A stretch of DNA of 55,130 nucleotides from contig CAZIKB010000031.1 of NCBI GenBank assembly GCA_964539665.1, positions 1 to 55,130 on the forward strand. Reading direction: 5' to 3'. The notes under the pieces are model-generated. The model saw only the letters and a program-made list of their open reading frames with translations. It was not told the DNA's origin and did no database searches. Of this stretch, positions 1 through 9,004 are shown piece by piece (within the stretch, counting starts at the first letter, position 1; the number at the start of each line of letters is the position of its first letter). The DNA is from CAZIKB01 sp964539665 (lineage in GTDB: Bacteria > Zhuqueibacterota > Zhuqueibacteria > Oceanimicrobiales > Oceanimicrobiaceae). The translations under genes and the position numbers were made by a program.

Positions 1-53
1 GCGGCATAAAAAAACGCGGAGCCACCTTTTTCAACTAAAAATGGTATTGACTC
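1..53. repeat. Terminal inverted repeat, left copy
   Basis: Bases 1-53 are the exact reverse complement of bases 55078-55130; identity stops at base 54. The reading frame of the transporter that follows is open back to base 51 and meets a TGA at 48-50, inside the repeat, so the repeat breaks that gene. The best reading is the end of a mobile element of unknown family at which assembly stopped; a chimeric join is the alternative. Confidence 0.85.
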
Positions 54-1019
54 CTGGCTCTTTTTTCGGTGGATTGGGGGAATCTCGCCAATCCCACGAT
101 TTGGGTAGAAGCGCTTATTCAAAATGCCTGGGATACAGGAGCCGGCTGGGGTTTGGTTTTATGCTATGCGGCCTACATGCGGGACAAGGAAGACACAACT
201 CTAAATGCTGTCCTTTTACCAACCGCCAATAATTTGATTTCGCTATTTGCAGCGATCATGATTTTCAGTACGGTTTTTTCCGCCGTTCCACAATTGATGG
301 AAAAAGCTGTTGAAGATCCCAGTGTGCTGGATGGTTTGACCTCGCTATCTAATGCAGTAAAAGATGGAGCAACTTTTTCGCCGCAATTAATGCAGGAGAC
401 CATCTTTAATGAGGGGAATAAAGGGGTCACTTTCATTTGGATGCCCGAGCTTTTTAAAACTATGTACATGGGTCAGTTTTTTATGATTCTGTTTTTTATT
501 GCCCTTGCTTTTGCCGCCTTCACCAGCATGATCGCGCAAGTAGAGGTAACCACTCGCGCCTTTGTCGATGCGGGCATGAACCGTCAAAGGGCGGTAAAAA
601 TAATCTGTGTGGGTATTTTTGTTTTAGGTCTACCTTCAGCGATATGGATGCCAGTTTTAGATAATCAGGACTGGGTATGGGGCGTAGCACTTATGTTGGC
701 GGGATTGTTTTTTGCCATTTCTGTAATCCCCTACGGCGTAAAAAAGTTTAGAGAAGAACACCTAAATCATGCAGATTCAAATATTAAAATTGGGGCCTGG
801 TGGGATGTTGTCATCAGGGTGTTAGCCCCAATCCAAATGCTTGCTCTTTTGATTTGGTTCGCATATGACAATATCAGAAGCCACCCTGACACCTGGTTCA
901 AACCCTTTAGTTTAGCCGATCCCTATAACGTAGGCACGATTCTGTTCCAATGGTTTATCGTATTGGCTTTACTGATTCTATTCAATAAATGGATCGTTAA
1001 GAAAAGTTCATCGAGTTAG
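54..1019 (+). CDS. Sodium:neurotransmitter symporter family (SNF/NSS) transporter, 5'-truncated
   Basis: This is the C-terminal part of an inner-membrane Na+-coupled solute transporter of the NSS (LeuT) family; the substrate is unknown. About 320 codons remain, against about 450-600 in full-length members. The opening DWGNLANPTIWVEAL followed by GAGWGLVLCYAAYM matches the region around TM6, and the hydrophobic stretch ending AFAAFTSMIAQVEV matches TM8. Several further membrane helices follow, ending in a KKSSSS tail. A GTG at 69 could be called as a start, but family-like sequence continues upstream to base 54, so the true start is lost beyond the terminal repeat. The frame carries a TGA at 48-50 inside that repeat. 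It is either a partial gene at a contig edge or a gene broken by an insertion. Confidence 0.85.
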   Translation: MALFSVDWGNLANPTIWVEALIQNAWDTGAGWGLVLCYAAYMRDKEDTTLNAVLLPTANNLISLFAAIMIFSTVFSAVPQLMEKAVEDPSVLDGLTSLSNAVKDGATFSPQLMQETIFNEGNKGVTFIWMPELFKTMYMGQFFMILFFIALAFAAFTSMIAQVEVTTRAFVDAGMNRQRAVKIICVGIFVLGLPSAIWMPVLDNQDWVWGVALMLAGLFFAISVIPYGVKKFREEHLNHADSNIKIGAWWDVVIRVLAPIQMLALLIWFAYDNIRSHPDTWFKPFSLADPYNVGTILFQWFIVLALLILFNKWIVKKSSSS

Positions 1020-1367
1020 GGTTTCGATAAGCTGCAATTTTTCTTAGAACAAAGAGAGCCTATGCGAAATTCTTAGCAATAATTAAATAAAACTCTAACA
1101 AAAGTCGCTGAAGAGTATGCCATAGGTTTCTTGAAAATCTGACGAAGGAATATTATAATCCTTGTCGCCTACAGCCCTGTACAGAAATAGTCAAGCCAGA
1201 GTAGGTGGGGCAAATGTGATGGATGTTTGATTAGCGAATTTACGCTCGTTGAATTATTGAAATTTGATAAATGTGGCATATTGAACTTTATTAACTAACT
1301 CCCAATCATATCTAATCTTAATTGCGTGAATTGATTCCAAGGTTTAATCAGTATTTGAAGTATTGTC
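1020..1367. other. Intergenic region, nothing recognised
   Basis: 348 bases between the converging transporter and comM genes. I see no convincing ORF, RNA gene or strong terminator; only a weak 5-bp stem (aagga/tcctt) near 1145-1163. Confidence 0.5.
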
Positions 1368-2909
1368 TTAATAATTTGCACGCATTGTTCTATCTAAACT
1401 TCGGTACTGAATCGCCTCACTGATAAATTCTGACCGTATTTCTTCAGAACCTTCGATATCTGCAATAGTTCTTGAAACCTTCAGAATTCGATCATAGGCC
1501 CTGGCTGATAATCCCAGTTTAGTAATTGCCATCTTCATTAAGTCATGTCCTTTTGAATCAATTTTGCAGTACTGCCTGATATCTTTCGATTCCATTCTGG
1601 CATTACAAAAAAGGCTTTTCTTGTTTTTAAAGCGTTCAAATTGAATTGCCCGGGCTTTTTCAACACGAAAGCGGATATCCGCTGAACTCTCTCCTGATGC
1701 TTCACCGGCAAGCTCGCGATACCTGACAGATGGTACTTCAATGTGAATGTCAATTCGGTCAAGTAAAGGCCCGGAAACTTTCGATAAATACTTCTGAATC
1801 TGCGGCGGTGTACAGGAACATTCATTATGGGGATCTGTACTGAAACCGCACGGGCACGGATTCATAGCAGCAGCGAGCATAAATTCGGCAGGATATGTTA
1901 AAGAAATTAATGCTCTGGAAATTGTGACTTTACCATCTTCCAATGGCTGCCGCATGACTTCAAGGACATTTTTTTTAAATTCCGGTACTTCATCTAAAAA
2001 TAAAACGCCATGATTTGCTAAGCTAACTTCTCCCGGTCTTGGTATTTTACCGCCGCCAATTAAGCCTGCGTCGCTAATAGTATGATGGGGTGATCTGAAT
2101 GGTCGGGTTCCAATCAACGCGGTATTGGGTGGTAATAATCCGGCCACTGAATGAATCTTGGTTGTATCCAGAGCTTCATCCAGTGTTATATTGGGCAGTA
2201 TCGTGGGAAATCGTTTCGCCAGCATGGTTTTCCCTGACCCAGGGGGGCCAACCATTATTATGTTGTGACCCCCAGCAGCCGCTACTTCCAACGAACGTTT
2301 GACATTTTCCTGCCCTTTAACATCTGAAAAATCAATAAGGTAATTCCGACTTTGTGAAAATATTTCGGTAACATCAATTTCGAAGGCCTGATTAGATTTA
2401 GAATTATTCAGAAATTCAGTAGTCTCAGAAAGATTATTCATAGGAAAAACTTCAACATCTCCCGCAATCGCTGCTTCTTTTGCATTTTCATTAGGAAGAA
2501 TGATACCTCGAATTTGAGCTTTTTTTGCAGCCAGTGAAATAGGTAAAGCGCCGCGAATGGGTCTGAGGCTACCGTCCAGAGAAAGTTCACCGAGTATAAT
2601 GAAATTCTCGAGATGTTCTGGAGATACCTGTCCCATTGCCGCAAGAATTCCGATGGCCATTGGTAAATCAAAAGCAGAGCCTTCTTTTTTAATGTCTGCT
2701 GGAGCCAAATTAATTGTAACTCGTTTTTTAGGAAATCTGAAGCCAGAGTTTTTAATGGCTGCATTGACACGTTCTTTTGATTCTCGAACAGCTCCTTCTG
2801 GTAAGCCGACAGTAGCAAAAGAGGGTAGTTGGCTTTCAAGATGTGCTTCAACTTCAACAATATATGCGTCAATTCCTAAGACAGCCGCACTTAAAACTTT
2901 AGAAATCAT
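1368..2909 (-). CDS. comM: ComM/YifB family Mg-chelatase-like AAA+ ATPase
   Basis: Cytoplasmic AAA+ ATPase of the YifB/ComM family; in naturally competent bacteria ComM is a hexameric helicase that promotes branch migration during transformation. The order is an N-terminal Lon-protease-like domain (about residues 1-170), Walker A GPPGSGKT near 221-228, RPFRSPHHTISD, the Walker B-type segment GVLFLDEVPEF, a Cys cluster (CPCGF then CSC), and a C-terminal helical part with LSARAYDRILKVSRTIADI. A TTG at 2924 would give 518 aa, but the ATG at 2909 (MISKVLSAAVLGID, 513 aa) matches the usual family start. It is a single-gene unit on the minus strand. No other competence gene is in the window, so its role here is inferred from the family only. 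Confidence 0.93.
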   Translation of the reverse strand: MISKVLSAAVLGIDAYIVEVEAHLESQLPSFATVGLPEGAVRESKERVNAAIKNSGFRFPKKRVTINLAPADIKKEGSAFDLPMAIGILAAMGQVSPEHLENFIILGELSLDGSLRPIRGALPISLAAKKAQIRGIILPNENAKEAAIAGDVEVFPMNNLSETTEFLNNSKSNQAFEIDVTEIFSQSRNYLIDFSDVKGQENVKRSLEVAAAGGHNIIMVGPPGSGKTMLAKRFPTILPNITLDEALDTTKIHSVAGLLPPNTALIGTRPFRSPHHTISDAGLIGGGKIPRPGEVSLANHGVLFLDEVPEFKKNVLEVMRQPLEDGKVTISRALISLTYPAEFMLAAAMNPCPCGFSTDPHNECSCTPPQIQKYLSKVSGPLLDRIDIHIEVPSVRYRELAGEASGESSADIRFRVEKARAIQFERFKNKKSLFCNARMESKDIRQYCKIDSKGHDLMKMAITKLGLSARAYDRILKVSRTIADIEGSEEIRSEFISEAIQYRSLDRTMRANY

Positions 2910-3463
2910 AAGTTTGAGAATCAATTAAATTTATGTAATGCAAAATATGCTTCATATCATGAAATAATATTTTGAAATTCATGCTTTTGTTGGGATTGAA
3001 AAATTATGAGGAACATTGGATAATACAAAATCAAGGAATATTTGTCAATAAAAATTATTAATTTAAATAAAGGAACTGCTTCAATTTTTGATCGTAAAAA
3101 ATATTTAACAGCGAATTTTAAAATCAGGACCTCTAATTGCGTAATACATTTATCAATAAAGGATAAGAGAATTGACGCCGGGCAAAAATAAGGTGGGAAA
3201 GACATAACATTTTTAAGCATAATTTATTGTTCTTTGAAATAAGAAAATGAGTCGAAATAGAATATTATTTCGACTTTTTTTATTACTAGTAATGTCTATT
3301 CATATGTTTCATGTTTGTACAACTGTTCAAAATCTTTAATAAATATATTTATAATTTCTTGAGAATTATAATTATTATTGGAAATAATGTTGGCATAGAA
3401 TTTGTATTTAAAATTAATAAATCTAATTTTTAAACCGACTAAGACAATTGGAGGTGCCGTTTT
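2910..3463. other. Intergenic region upstream of prkA
   Basis: Divergent region between comM (minus) and prkA (plus), very AT-rich. It holds the comM promoter side, a strong terminator-like hairpin at 3251-3281 reading on the plus strand, and the leader of prkA. The minus-strand frames here (2957-3220, 3296-3481) have biased composition, and the second overlaps the prkA start; I do not accept them as genes. Confidence 0.5.
3251..3281 (+). terminator. Rho-independent terminator-like hairpin with no obvious upstream gene
   Basis: A perfect 8-bp stem, gtcgaaat (3251-3258) with atttcgac (3267-3274), has an 8-nt loop and is followed by seven T. It reads on the plus strand, yet no plus-strand gene precedes it. 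It may end a small RNA or act as a leader attenuator for prkA, which starts 180 bases downstream. Confidence 0.6.
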
Positions 3464-5554
3464 ATGAGCTCCAGAAACCAAATGAAAAAAAGCATAGAAT
3501 CAAATCAGGAAAACAATATCATATCATTGATAAAAGGTTTACAGAATGTTGAAGAATTCAAACAGCTTAATTGGGAAGGTACATTATCCGATTATTTCGA
3601 TACTATTCAAAAAAATTCCTCAGTAACTCGGAAATCATTTCAAAGGCTTTATGATATGATCATGAGTTACGGCGTCGAGGAATATCAAGAAGATAAAGAG
3701 AAGTTGATTAGATACAAATTTTTCGATGATCCAGTCGATAACGGACGCGATGCTGTTTTTGGATTAGAACGTTCGCTAATGGAGTTCGTGAAATTGTTTA
3801 AATCAGCGGCAAAGGGGTACGGGACAGAAAAGCGTGTTTTTCTTCTGCATGGACCAGTGGGAAGCGCCAAAAGTACTATCGTAAGGTTATTTAAAAAAGG
3901 CCTCGAAGCTTATTCGAAAACTCAGGAGGGGGCGCTTTACACATTCGCTTGGAAAGTTGAAGGAGAAAATGGTGGACATTATATTGATTGTCCAATGCAT
4001 GAAGAGCCTTTGCATCTTATTCCTGAAAAATATAGATCCCAAATTAAGGAAGAACTGAATAAGGATTTTTCTGAAGATGAATATATAGAAATTGTCGGAG
4101 AGCTGTGTCCATTCTGTAGACAGACATATCTTGAAAAAAGTCACAAATACGACGGTGATTGGTCAAAAATTATCAAAGATGTTAAAGTTAAGCGATTACT
4201 TTTGTCTGAAAAAGACAGAAAAGGGATTGGAACTTTTCAGCCAAAAGATGAAAAAAACCAGGATTCTACAGAACTTACAGGCGATATTAATTATCGCAAA
4301 ATAGCTGAATATGGTTCAGATTCAGATCCTCGAGCTTTTAATTTTGACGGTGAGTTAAATATAGCTAATAGAGGTTTGGTTGAATTTATTGAAGTACTAA
4401 AGTTGGATGTGGCATTCCTTTACGACCTGTTAGGCGCTTCGCAGGAGCATAAAATTAAGCCTAAAAAATTTGCACAAACTGACATAGATGAAGTAATTAT
4501 CGGGCATACAAATGAACCGGAATACAAGAAACTTCAATCAAATGAATTTATGGAAGCACTGCGGGACCGTACTGTGAAAATTGATGTTCCATACATCACA
4601 AAACTTTCCGATGAAATCAGAATCTATGAAAAAGACTATAACCTGAATAAAATAAAAGGTAAACATATTGCCCCACATACTATTCAGTTGGCTTCAATGT
4701 GGGCGGTATTAACTAGATTGGAAGAACCTAAAAAAGCTCAACTTACTTTATTGCAGAAATTAAAACTGTATGATGGTAAAACCCTTCATGGATTTACTGA
4801 AGATAATATTAAAGAACTGCGTTTAGAAACTCACCGGGAGGGAATGGAAGGTATTTCACCAAGATACATTCAGGACAAAATCTCTAACGCTTTAGTAAGT
4901 AATGAAGGTGGAAATTGTGTTAATCCCTTTATGGTGCTGAATGAACTGGAGGAAGGATTGAGGCATCACTCTTTAATTACAAATGAAGAGCAGAAAAAGA
5001 GATATAATGAATTGTTGTCAGTAGTAAAAGAAGAATATGAGGATATTGTTAAAACCGAAGTTCAAAGAGCTATTGCTGCGGATGAAGAAGCGCTTAAAAG
5101 ACTTTGTGGCAACTATATAGATCATGTAAAGGCATATACACAAAAAGAAAAAGTAAAAAACAAATATACCGGAACAGATGAAGAACCAGATGATAGATTA
5201 ATGAGATCCATTGAACAGAAAATAGATATTCCAGAAAGTCGTAAGGATGATTTTAGAAGAGAAATTATGAATTACATCGGAGCTTTGGCGCTGGATGGAA
5301 AATCTTTTGATTACCGCTCAAACGAAAGACTCCAAAAAGCGCTTGAGCTCAAATTGTTTGAAGATCAGAAGGACTCAATCAAGTTAACTACGTTGATATC
5401 AAGCGTTGTGGATAAAGAAACACAAGAAAAAATAGATGTTGTTAAATCACGGATGGTTAAATATTATGGATACTGTGATATTTGTGCAACAGATGTCTTG
5501 AATTTTGTTGCAAGCATATTTGCACGCGGCGATATAAAAGAAGCATTAAGCTAA
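3464..5554 (+). CDS. prkA: PrkA family serine protein kinase (AAA+ domain plus kinase domain)
   Basis: Homolog of Bacillus PrkA and E. coli YeaG, a stress and starvation-linked protein kinase with an AAA+ module; 696 aa, slightly longer than the usual 630-650. Walker A GPVGSAKST is at about 130-138. The conserved CPMHEEPLHLIP block follows near 175, then KDRKGIGTFQPKDEKNQD and EYGSDSDPRAFNFDGE. The C-terminal third is the PrkA kinase domain. A CPFC pair near 216-219 together with C175 and H178 could bind metal (inference). The start has a strong ribosome site, ggaggt, about 8 bases upstream. It is the first gene of an operon with the YeaH and SpoVR homologs (21- and 22-base gaps). Partners and physiological substrate cannot be read from sequence. 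Confidence 0.95.
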   Translation: MSSRNQMKKSIESNQENNIISLIKGLQNVEEFKQLNWEGTLSDYFDTIQKNSSVTRKSFQRLYDMIMSYGVEEYQEDKEKLIRYKFFDDPVDNGRDAVFGLERSLMEFVKLFKSAAKGYGTEKRVFLLHGPVGSAKSTIVRLFKKGLEAYSKTQEGALYTFAWKVEGENGGHYIDCPMHEEPLHLIPEKYRSQIKEELNKDFSEDEYIEIVGELCPFCRQTYLEKSHKYDGDWSKIIKDVKVKRLLLSEKDRKGIGTFQPKDEKNQDSTELTGDINYRKIAEYGSDSDPRAFNFDGELNIANRGLVEFIEVLKLDVAFLYDLLGASQEHKIKPKKFAQTDIDEVIIGHTNEPEYKKLQSNEFMEALRDRTVKIDVPYITKLSDEIRIYEKDYNLNKIKGKHIAPHTIQLASMWAVLTRLEEPKKAQLTLLQKLKLYDGKTLHGFTEDNIKELRLETHREGMEGISPRYIQDKISNALVSNEGGNCVNPFMVLNELEEGLRHHSLITNEEQKKRYNELLSVVKEEYEDIVKTEVQRAIAADEEALKRLCGNYIDHVKAYTQKEKVKNKYTGTDEEPDDRLMRSIEQKIDIPESRKDDFRREIMNYIGALALDGKSFDYRSNERLQKALELKLFEDQKDSIKLTTLISSVVDKETQEKIDVVKSRMVKYYGYCDICATDVLNFVASIFARGDIKEALS

Positions 5555-5575
5555 ATAAATTAACGATTCATTGAA

Positions 5576-6679
5576 ATGGTTAAAAAAATTGAAAAAGATC
5601 GCGCCCGTTTTCGGCAAATCATCCGGGGCAAAATTAAGAAGAATCTCAAGAAATATATTACCCAGGGTGAATTGATAGGCAAAAAGGGCAAGGAATTTGT
5701 AAGCATCCCGATCCCTCAGATCAACATTCCTCACTTTCGCCATAATCACAAAAAGTCTGGCGGTGTCGGACAGGGGGATGGAGAACTTGGAACGCCAATA
5801 GGTAAGGGGGACGGGCAAAATACCGGCAAGGCCGGAGATTCCCCGGGCCAGCACATTTTAGAAGTGGATGTTTCTTTGGAAGAGTTAGCTCAAATGTTGG
5901 GTGAAGAATTGGAATTACCCAATATTGAAGCAAAAGGTAAAAAGAATATAACATCAGAAAAAGATAAGTATACAGGAATCAGCCAAACTGGACCGGAATC
6001 TTTACGCCACTTTAAAAGAACATATAAACAAGCGCTGAAACGGCAAATAATCTCGAAAACGTATAATCCGGATAATCCCACGATAATACCATTTCGTGAA
6101 GATCGAAGATATCGTTCGTGGAAAGTTACTTTGGAACCCGAAAGCAATGCGGTGATAATGTATATGATGGATGTCTCAGGTTCAATGGGGGATGAGCAAA
6201 AAGAAATTGTTCGGATTGAATCATTTTGGATAGATACCTGGTTAAAATCTCAATATAAAAATATTGAAACCCGATACATTATTCATGATGCTGTTGCGCG
6301 TGAAGTTGATCAAGATACATTTTATCACACGAGAGAAAGCGGTGGTACTATTATCTCTTCCGCGTATAAATTGGCAAACAATATAATAGACGAAGACTAT
6401 GCTCCAAATGAGTGGAATATCTATTTGCTGCACTTCTCAGACGGAGACAATTGGGGCGAAATCGATACAGACGAATGTGCGACCATTTTAGAAAAAGATT
6501 TGTTGCCAAAAATAAATTTGTTTTGCTATGGACAGGTCGAGAGTCCTTATGGCAGTGGCCAGTTTATCAGTGATCTTGAAGATTATTTTGAAAAGGAAGC
6601 TAAATTAGTTTTGTCTGAAATTCCGGATAAAGATGGTATTTACGAATCTATCAGAGATTTTTTAGGTAAAGGTAAGTAG
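5576..6679 (+). CDS. yeaH: YeaH/YhbH family protein (DUF444), VWA-like
   Basis: DUF444 protein, the usual genomic partner of PrkA (yeaG-yeaH in E. coli; yhbH in Bacillus). Length is 367 aa. The N-terminus is very basic (KKIEKDRARFRQIIRGKIKK). A Gly-rich low-complexity stretch (about 60-90) follows, then the conserved SLEELAQMLGEELELPNIE. The C-terminal half is a von Willebrand A-like fold with a MIDAS-type motif DVSGSMG beginning at D199, then the conserved ESGGTIISSAY and LLHFSDGDNW. The ATG lies 21 bases after the prkA stop. It is taken to act in the cytoplasm with PrkA; the biochemical role of the family is still poorly known. Confidence 0.93.
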   Translation: MVKKIEKDRARFRQIIRGKIKKNLKKYITQGELIGKKGKEFVSIPIPQINIPHFRHNHKKSGGVGQGDGELGTPIGKGDGQNTGKAGDSPGQHILEVDVSLEELAQMLGEELELPNIEAKGKKNITSEKDKYTGISQTGPESLRHFKRTYKQALKRQIISKTYNPDNPTIIPFREDRRYRSWKVTLEPESNAVIMYMMDVSGSMGDEQKEIVRIESFWIDTWLKSQYKNIETRYIIHDAVAREVDQDTFYHTRESGGTIISSAYKLANNIIDEDYAPNEWNIYLLHFSDGDNWGEIDTDECATILEKDLLPKINLFCYGQVESPYGSGQFISDLEDYFEKEAKLVLSEIPDKDGIYESIRDFLGKGK

Positions 6680-6701
6680 AACATTTATTGATTGTTAAAC
6701 T

Positions 6702-8192
6702 ATGGATTTACAACAAGAATTATTTGAGATAAAAGAAGAAATATTAGGTTATGCACAAAGTTATAACCTTGATTTCTTTGAAACAATATTTGAGATAGTG
6801 GAATACGATGAGTTGAATGAAATTGCCAGTTTTGGCGGTTTTCCCACGCGCTATCCACATTGGCGTTTTGGTATGGAGTATAACGAGCTATCTAAAGGTT
6901 ATACATATGGCCTTCAAAAGATCTATGAATTAGTGATAAATAACGATCCGTGTTATGCATATTTAATGAAATGCAATAACCTGGTTGATCAAAAATTAGT
7001 GATGTCGCATGTTTTTGCACACTGTGATTTCTTTAAGAATAATCTGTGGTTTACTCATACAAATCGAAAAATGATGGATGAAATGGCTAACCATGGCACG
7101 CAGATTCGACGTTATATTGAACAGTTAGGAGAAACGGTTGTTGAAGATTTTATTGAGACCTGTTTATCATTAGAAAACTTAATTGATCCACATTCAACAT
7201 TCATTCAGAGAAAACGTAAAAATTCTAATAATGATTCTGAAGATCATCAAAGTGAACCTACTGCTCCACTAAGACTGAAAAGCAAATCATACATGGACTC
7301 ATTTATTAATCCTGCAAAATTTTTAGACGAGCAAAAGCGAATTTCGGAAAAACGACAAAAAGAACAAAAACATAAGTATCCAGAGGAACCGGAAAAAGAC
7401 GTATTGCATTTTCTCATTGAAAATGCACCATTAGAAAAATGGCAATCAGATATTCTTTCAATTATTCGTGATGAAGCTTATTATTTTGCTCCACAAGGTC
7501 AAACTAAAATAATGAATGAAGGATGGGCAACTTTCTGGCATTCAAAAATCATGACTGAAAAATGTCTGACGGATTCTGAAGTGATAGATTATGCGGACCA
7601 CCATTCTGGAACGCTGTTAACCGGGACTGGCAGATTGAACCCATATAAATTAGGAGTGGAACTCTTCCGCGATATTGAAGACAGATGGAATAAAGGAAAA
7701 TTCGGTAAAGAATATGAAGATTGCGATGATTGGCAGACGAAAAAAAACTGGAATAAATCACTCGGCCTTGGTCAGAAAAAAATATTTGAAGTTCGCAAGT
7801 TATATAATGACCTGATGTTTATTGATGCATTTTTAACACCCGAATTTTGTATTGATCATAAGCTATTTGTATACGAATACAATGATATAACCGAACTGTA
7901 TGAAATTTTCAATAGAGAATTTAAGGGAATTAAGGAAAAGCTTTTATTCAGTTTAACGAATTTTGGCCAGCCTTTTATTTTTATTGAAGATGCGAACTAC
8001 CAAAATCGTGGGGAGCTACTTTTGCATCACAAATATGAAGGAGTAGATCTTCAAATTGATGAAGCGCGGGATACTTTGTCAAATTTATATAAAATATGGA
8101 GCAGACCAGTAAACTTAGAGACAAGAATTGACGAAATAAAGATATTACTAACTTTTAATGGTCTGGAACATAGCGAAGTCGAAATTGATTAA
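6702..8192 (+). CDS. spoVR: SpoVR family protein
   Basis: SpoVR/YcgB family, 496 aa, close to the family's usual length of about 470-510. In Bacillus SpoVR is needed for spore cortex formation, but the family is widespread in non-sporulating bacteria beside prkA and yeaH. Family blocks visible are FPTRYPHWRFGMEY, YGLQKIYELVINNDPCYAYL, VMSHVFAHCDFFKNN, NEGWATFWHSKIM and NPYKLGVELFRDIEDRW. Invariant His and Glu residues (HVFAH, NEGWA, HSKI) suggest metal binding (inference). It is the third gene of the prkA operon, 22 bases after yeaH. No sporulation genes are present, so a stress or stationary-phase role is more likely than sporulation. Confidence 0.95.
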   Translation: MDLQQELFEIKEEILGYAQSYNLDFFETIFEIVEYDELNEIASFGGFPTRYPHWRFGMEYNELSKGYTYGLQKIYELVINNDPCYAYLMKCNNLVDQKLVMSHVFAHCDFFKNNLWFTHTNRKMMDEMANHGTQIRRYIEQLGETVVEDFIETCLSLENLIDPHSTFIQRKRKNSNNDSEDHQSEPTAPLRLKSKSYMDSFINPAKFLDEQKRISEKRQKEQKHKYPEEPEKDVLHFLIENAPLEKWQSDILSIIRDEAYYFAPQGQTKIMNEGWATFWHSKIMTEKCLTDSEVIDYADHHSGTLLTGTGRLNPYKLGVELFRDIEDRWNKGKFGKEYEDCDDWQTKKNWNKSLGLGQKKIFEVRKLYNDLMFIDAFLTPEFCIDHKLFVYEYNDITELYEIFNREFKGIKEKLLFSLTNFGQPFIFIEDANYQNRGELLLHHKYEGVDLQIDEARDTLSNLYKIWSRPVNLETRIDEIKILLTFNGLEHSEVEID

Positions 8193-8272
8193 AACTTGAT
8201 AAACTACATCAAGGTCAAAAATGGACAATTTACAAAATATAAAATGATATATTCATATAGAGGTATTGTGCA

Positions 8273-8788
8273 ATGAAATTGGGAAAAGAGGTGAATAAAC
8301 GATTGCGAAAAAATCTTTCGCATCATGTAAATAAGACAGAAAATCAACCAGAAAAAATACGATTTGAGCAAAGTGTAAAGAATTTGCGCCTCCACGCTGT
8401 TATTAAAGATTTTGACAAATATAGTTTTATTTTTGAAAAATTGCATTTAACTTTTTTGAGAGAATCGAAAGAGTTGAATTTAAACTTAAGGGAATTAAAA
8501 TTATGTGCAAAAAATCTGATAAAAAAAGTTACCTATTTGCTTGAAAATTTGTCCCTGATTGAAGAGGAGCCTGTAAATGTAAAAGTACAGTTAAGGAGTG
8601 TTTTTATCGAAAATGACAAATCGCCAATGTCTTACTATGAAATTATCATGTGTGGCAATGGCACAGTGTCTTTTGATAGATATCAGATTATTAAGGGTCA
8701 AAAGCAGAGAGTAAGTGTACCATTTAACCTAACAGATGAAGTGTTTGAAAAGTTAATCAATGACATTTCAGGCTGTGTTAGTTCTTAA
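8273..8788 (+). CDS. Uncharacterised protein, fourth gene of the prkA operon
   Basis: 171-aa protein that I do not recognise. The first 35 residues are very basic (KRLRKNLSHHVNK). Residues 40-95 are Leu/Lys/Glu-rich and probably helical (KELNLNLRELKLCAKNLIKK), and the C-terminal 75 residues look like mixed alpha/beta. There is no signal peptide or membrane segment. The ATG has a GAGGT site about 9 bases upstream. It lies 80 bases after spoVR in the same direction and before the terminator at 8857, so it probably shares the transcript with prkA-yeaH-spoVR and may be a DNA-, RNA- or protein-binding accessory to that module. That role is inferred from position alone. Confidence 0.7.
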   Translation: MKLGKEVNKRLRKNLSHHVNKTENQPEKIRFEQSVKNLRLHAVIKDFDKYSFIFEKLHLTFLRESKELNLNLRELKLCAKNLIKKVTYLLENLSLIEEEPVNVKVQLRSVFIENDKSPMSYYEIIMCGNGTVSFDRYQIIKGQKQRVSVPFNLTDEVFEKLINDISGCVSS

Positions 8789-8856
8789 ATTTTTACATGA
8801 AATTATAATCAACTCCGTGTTTCACCGAAAACAACAATTTTGTCATTTCGACTTAT

Positions 8857-8886
8857 AGGCAGGTAATTTTTAAACCTGCCTTTTTC
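8857..8886 (+). terminator. Rho-independent terminator of the prkA operon
   Basis: An 8-bp stem, aggcaggt (8857-8864) with acctgcct (8874-8881), has a 9-nt AT-rich loop and is followed by a T-rich tract. It lies 69 bases after the last gene of the operon. Confidence 0.8.
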
Positions 8887-9004
8887 TTTAAATCTATCTT
8901 CACAACTATATAAAAAGAAAAGTTGATTTTATATTAAATTCTGTTTATTATTGTCTTTGAATATTCGATTTGAGTAAAAAATTAATTTAAAATACAGGAT
9001 TTAA

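Noticed and set aside
41..232. Open frame across the left repeat
   Set aside because: It runs in another frame of the transporter and starts inside the terminal repeat.
2957..3481. Two minus-strand frames (2957-3220, 3296-3481) between comM and prkA
   Set aside because: Biased AT-rich composition, overlap with a terminator and the prkA start, no family pattern.
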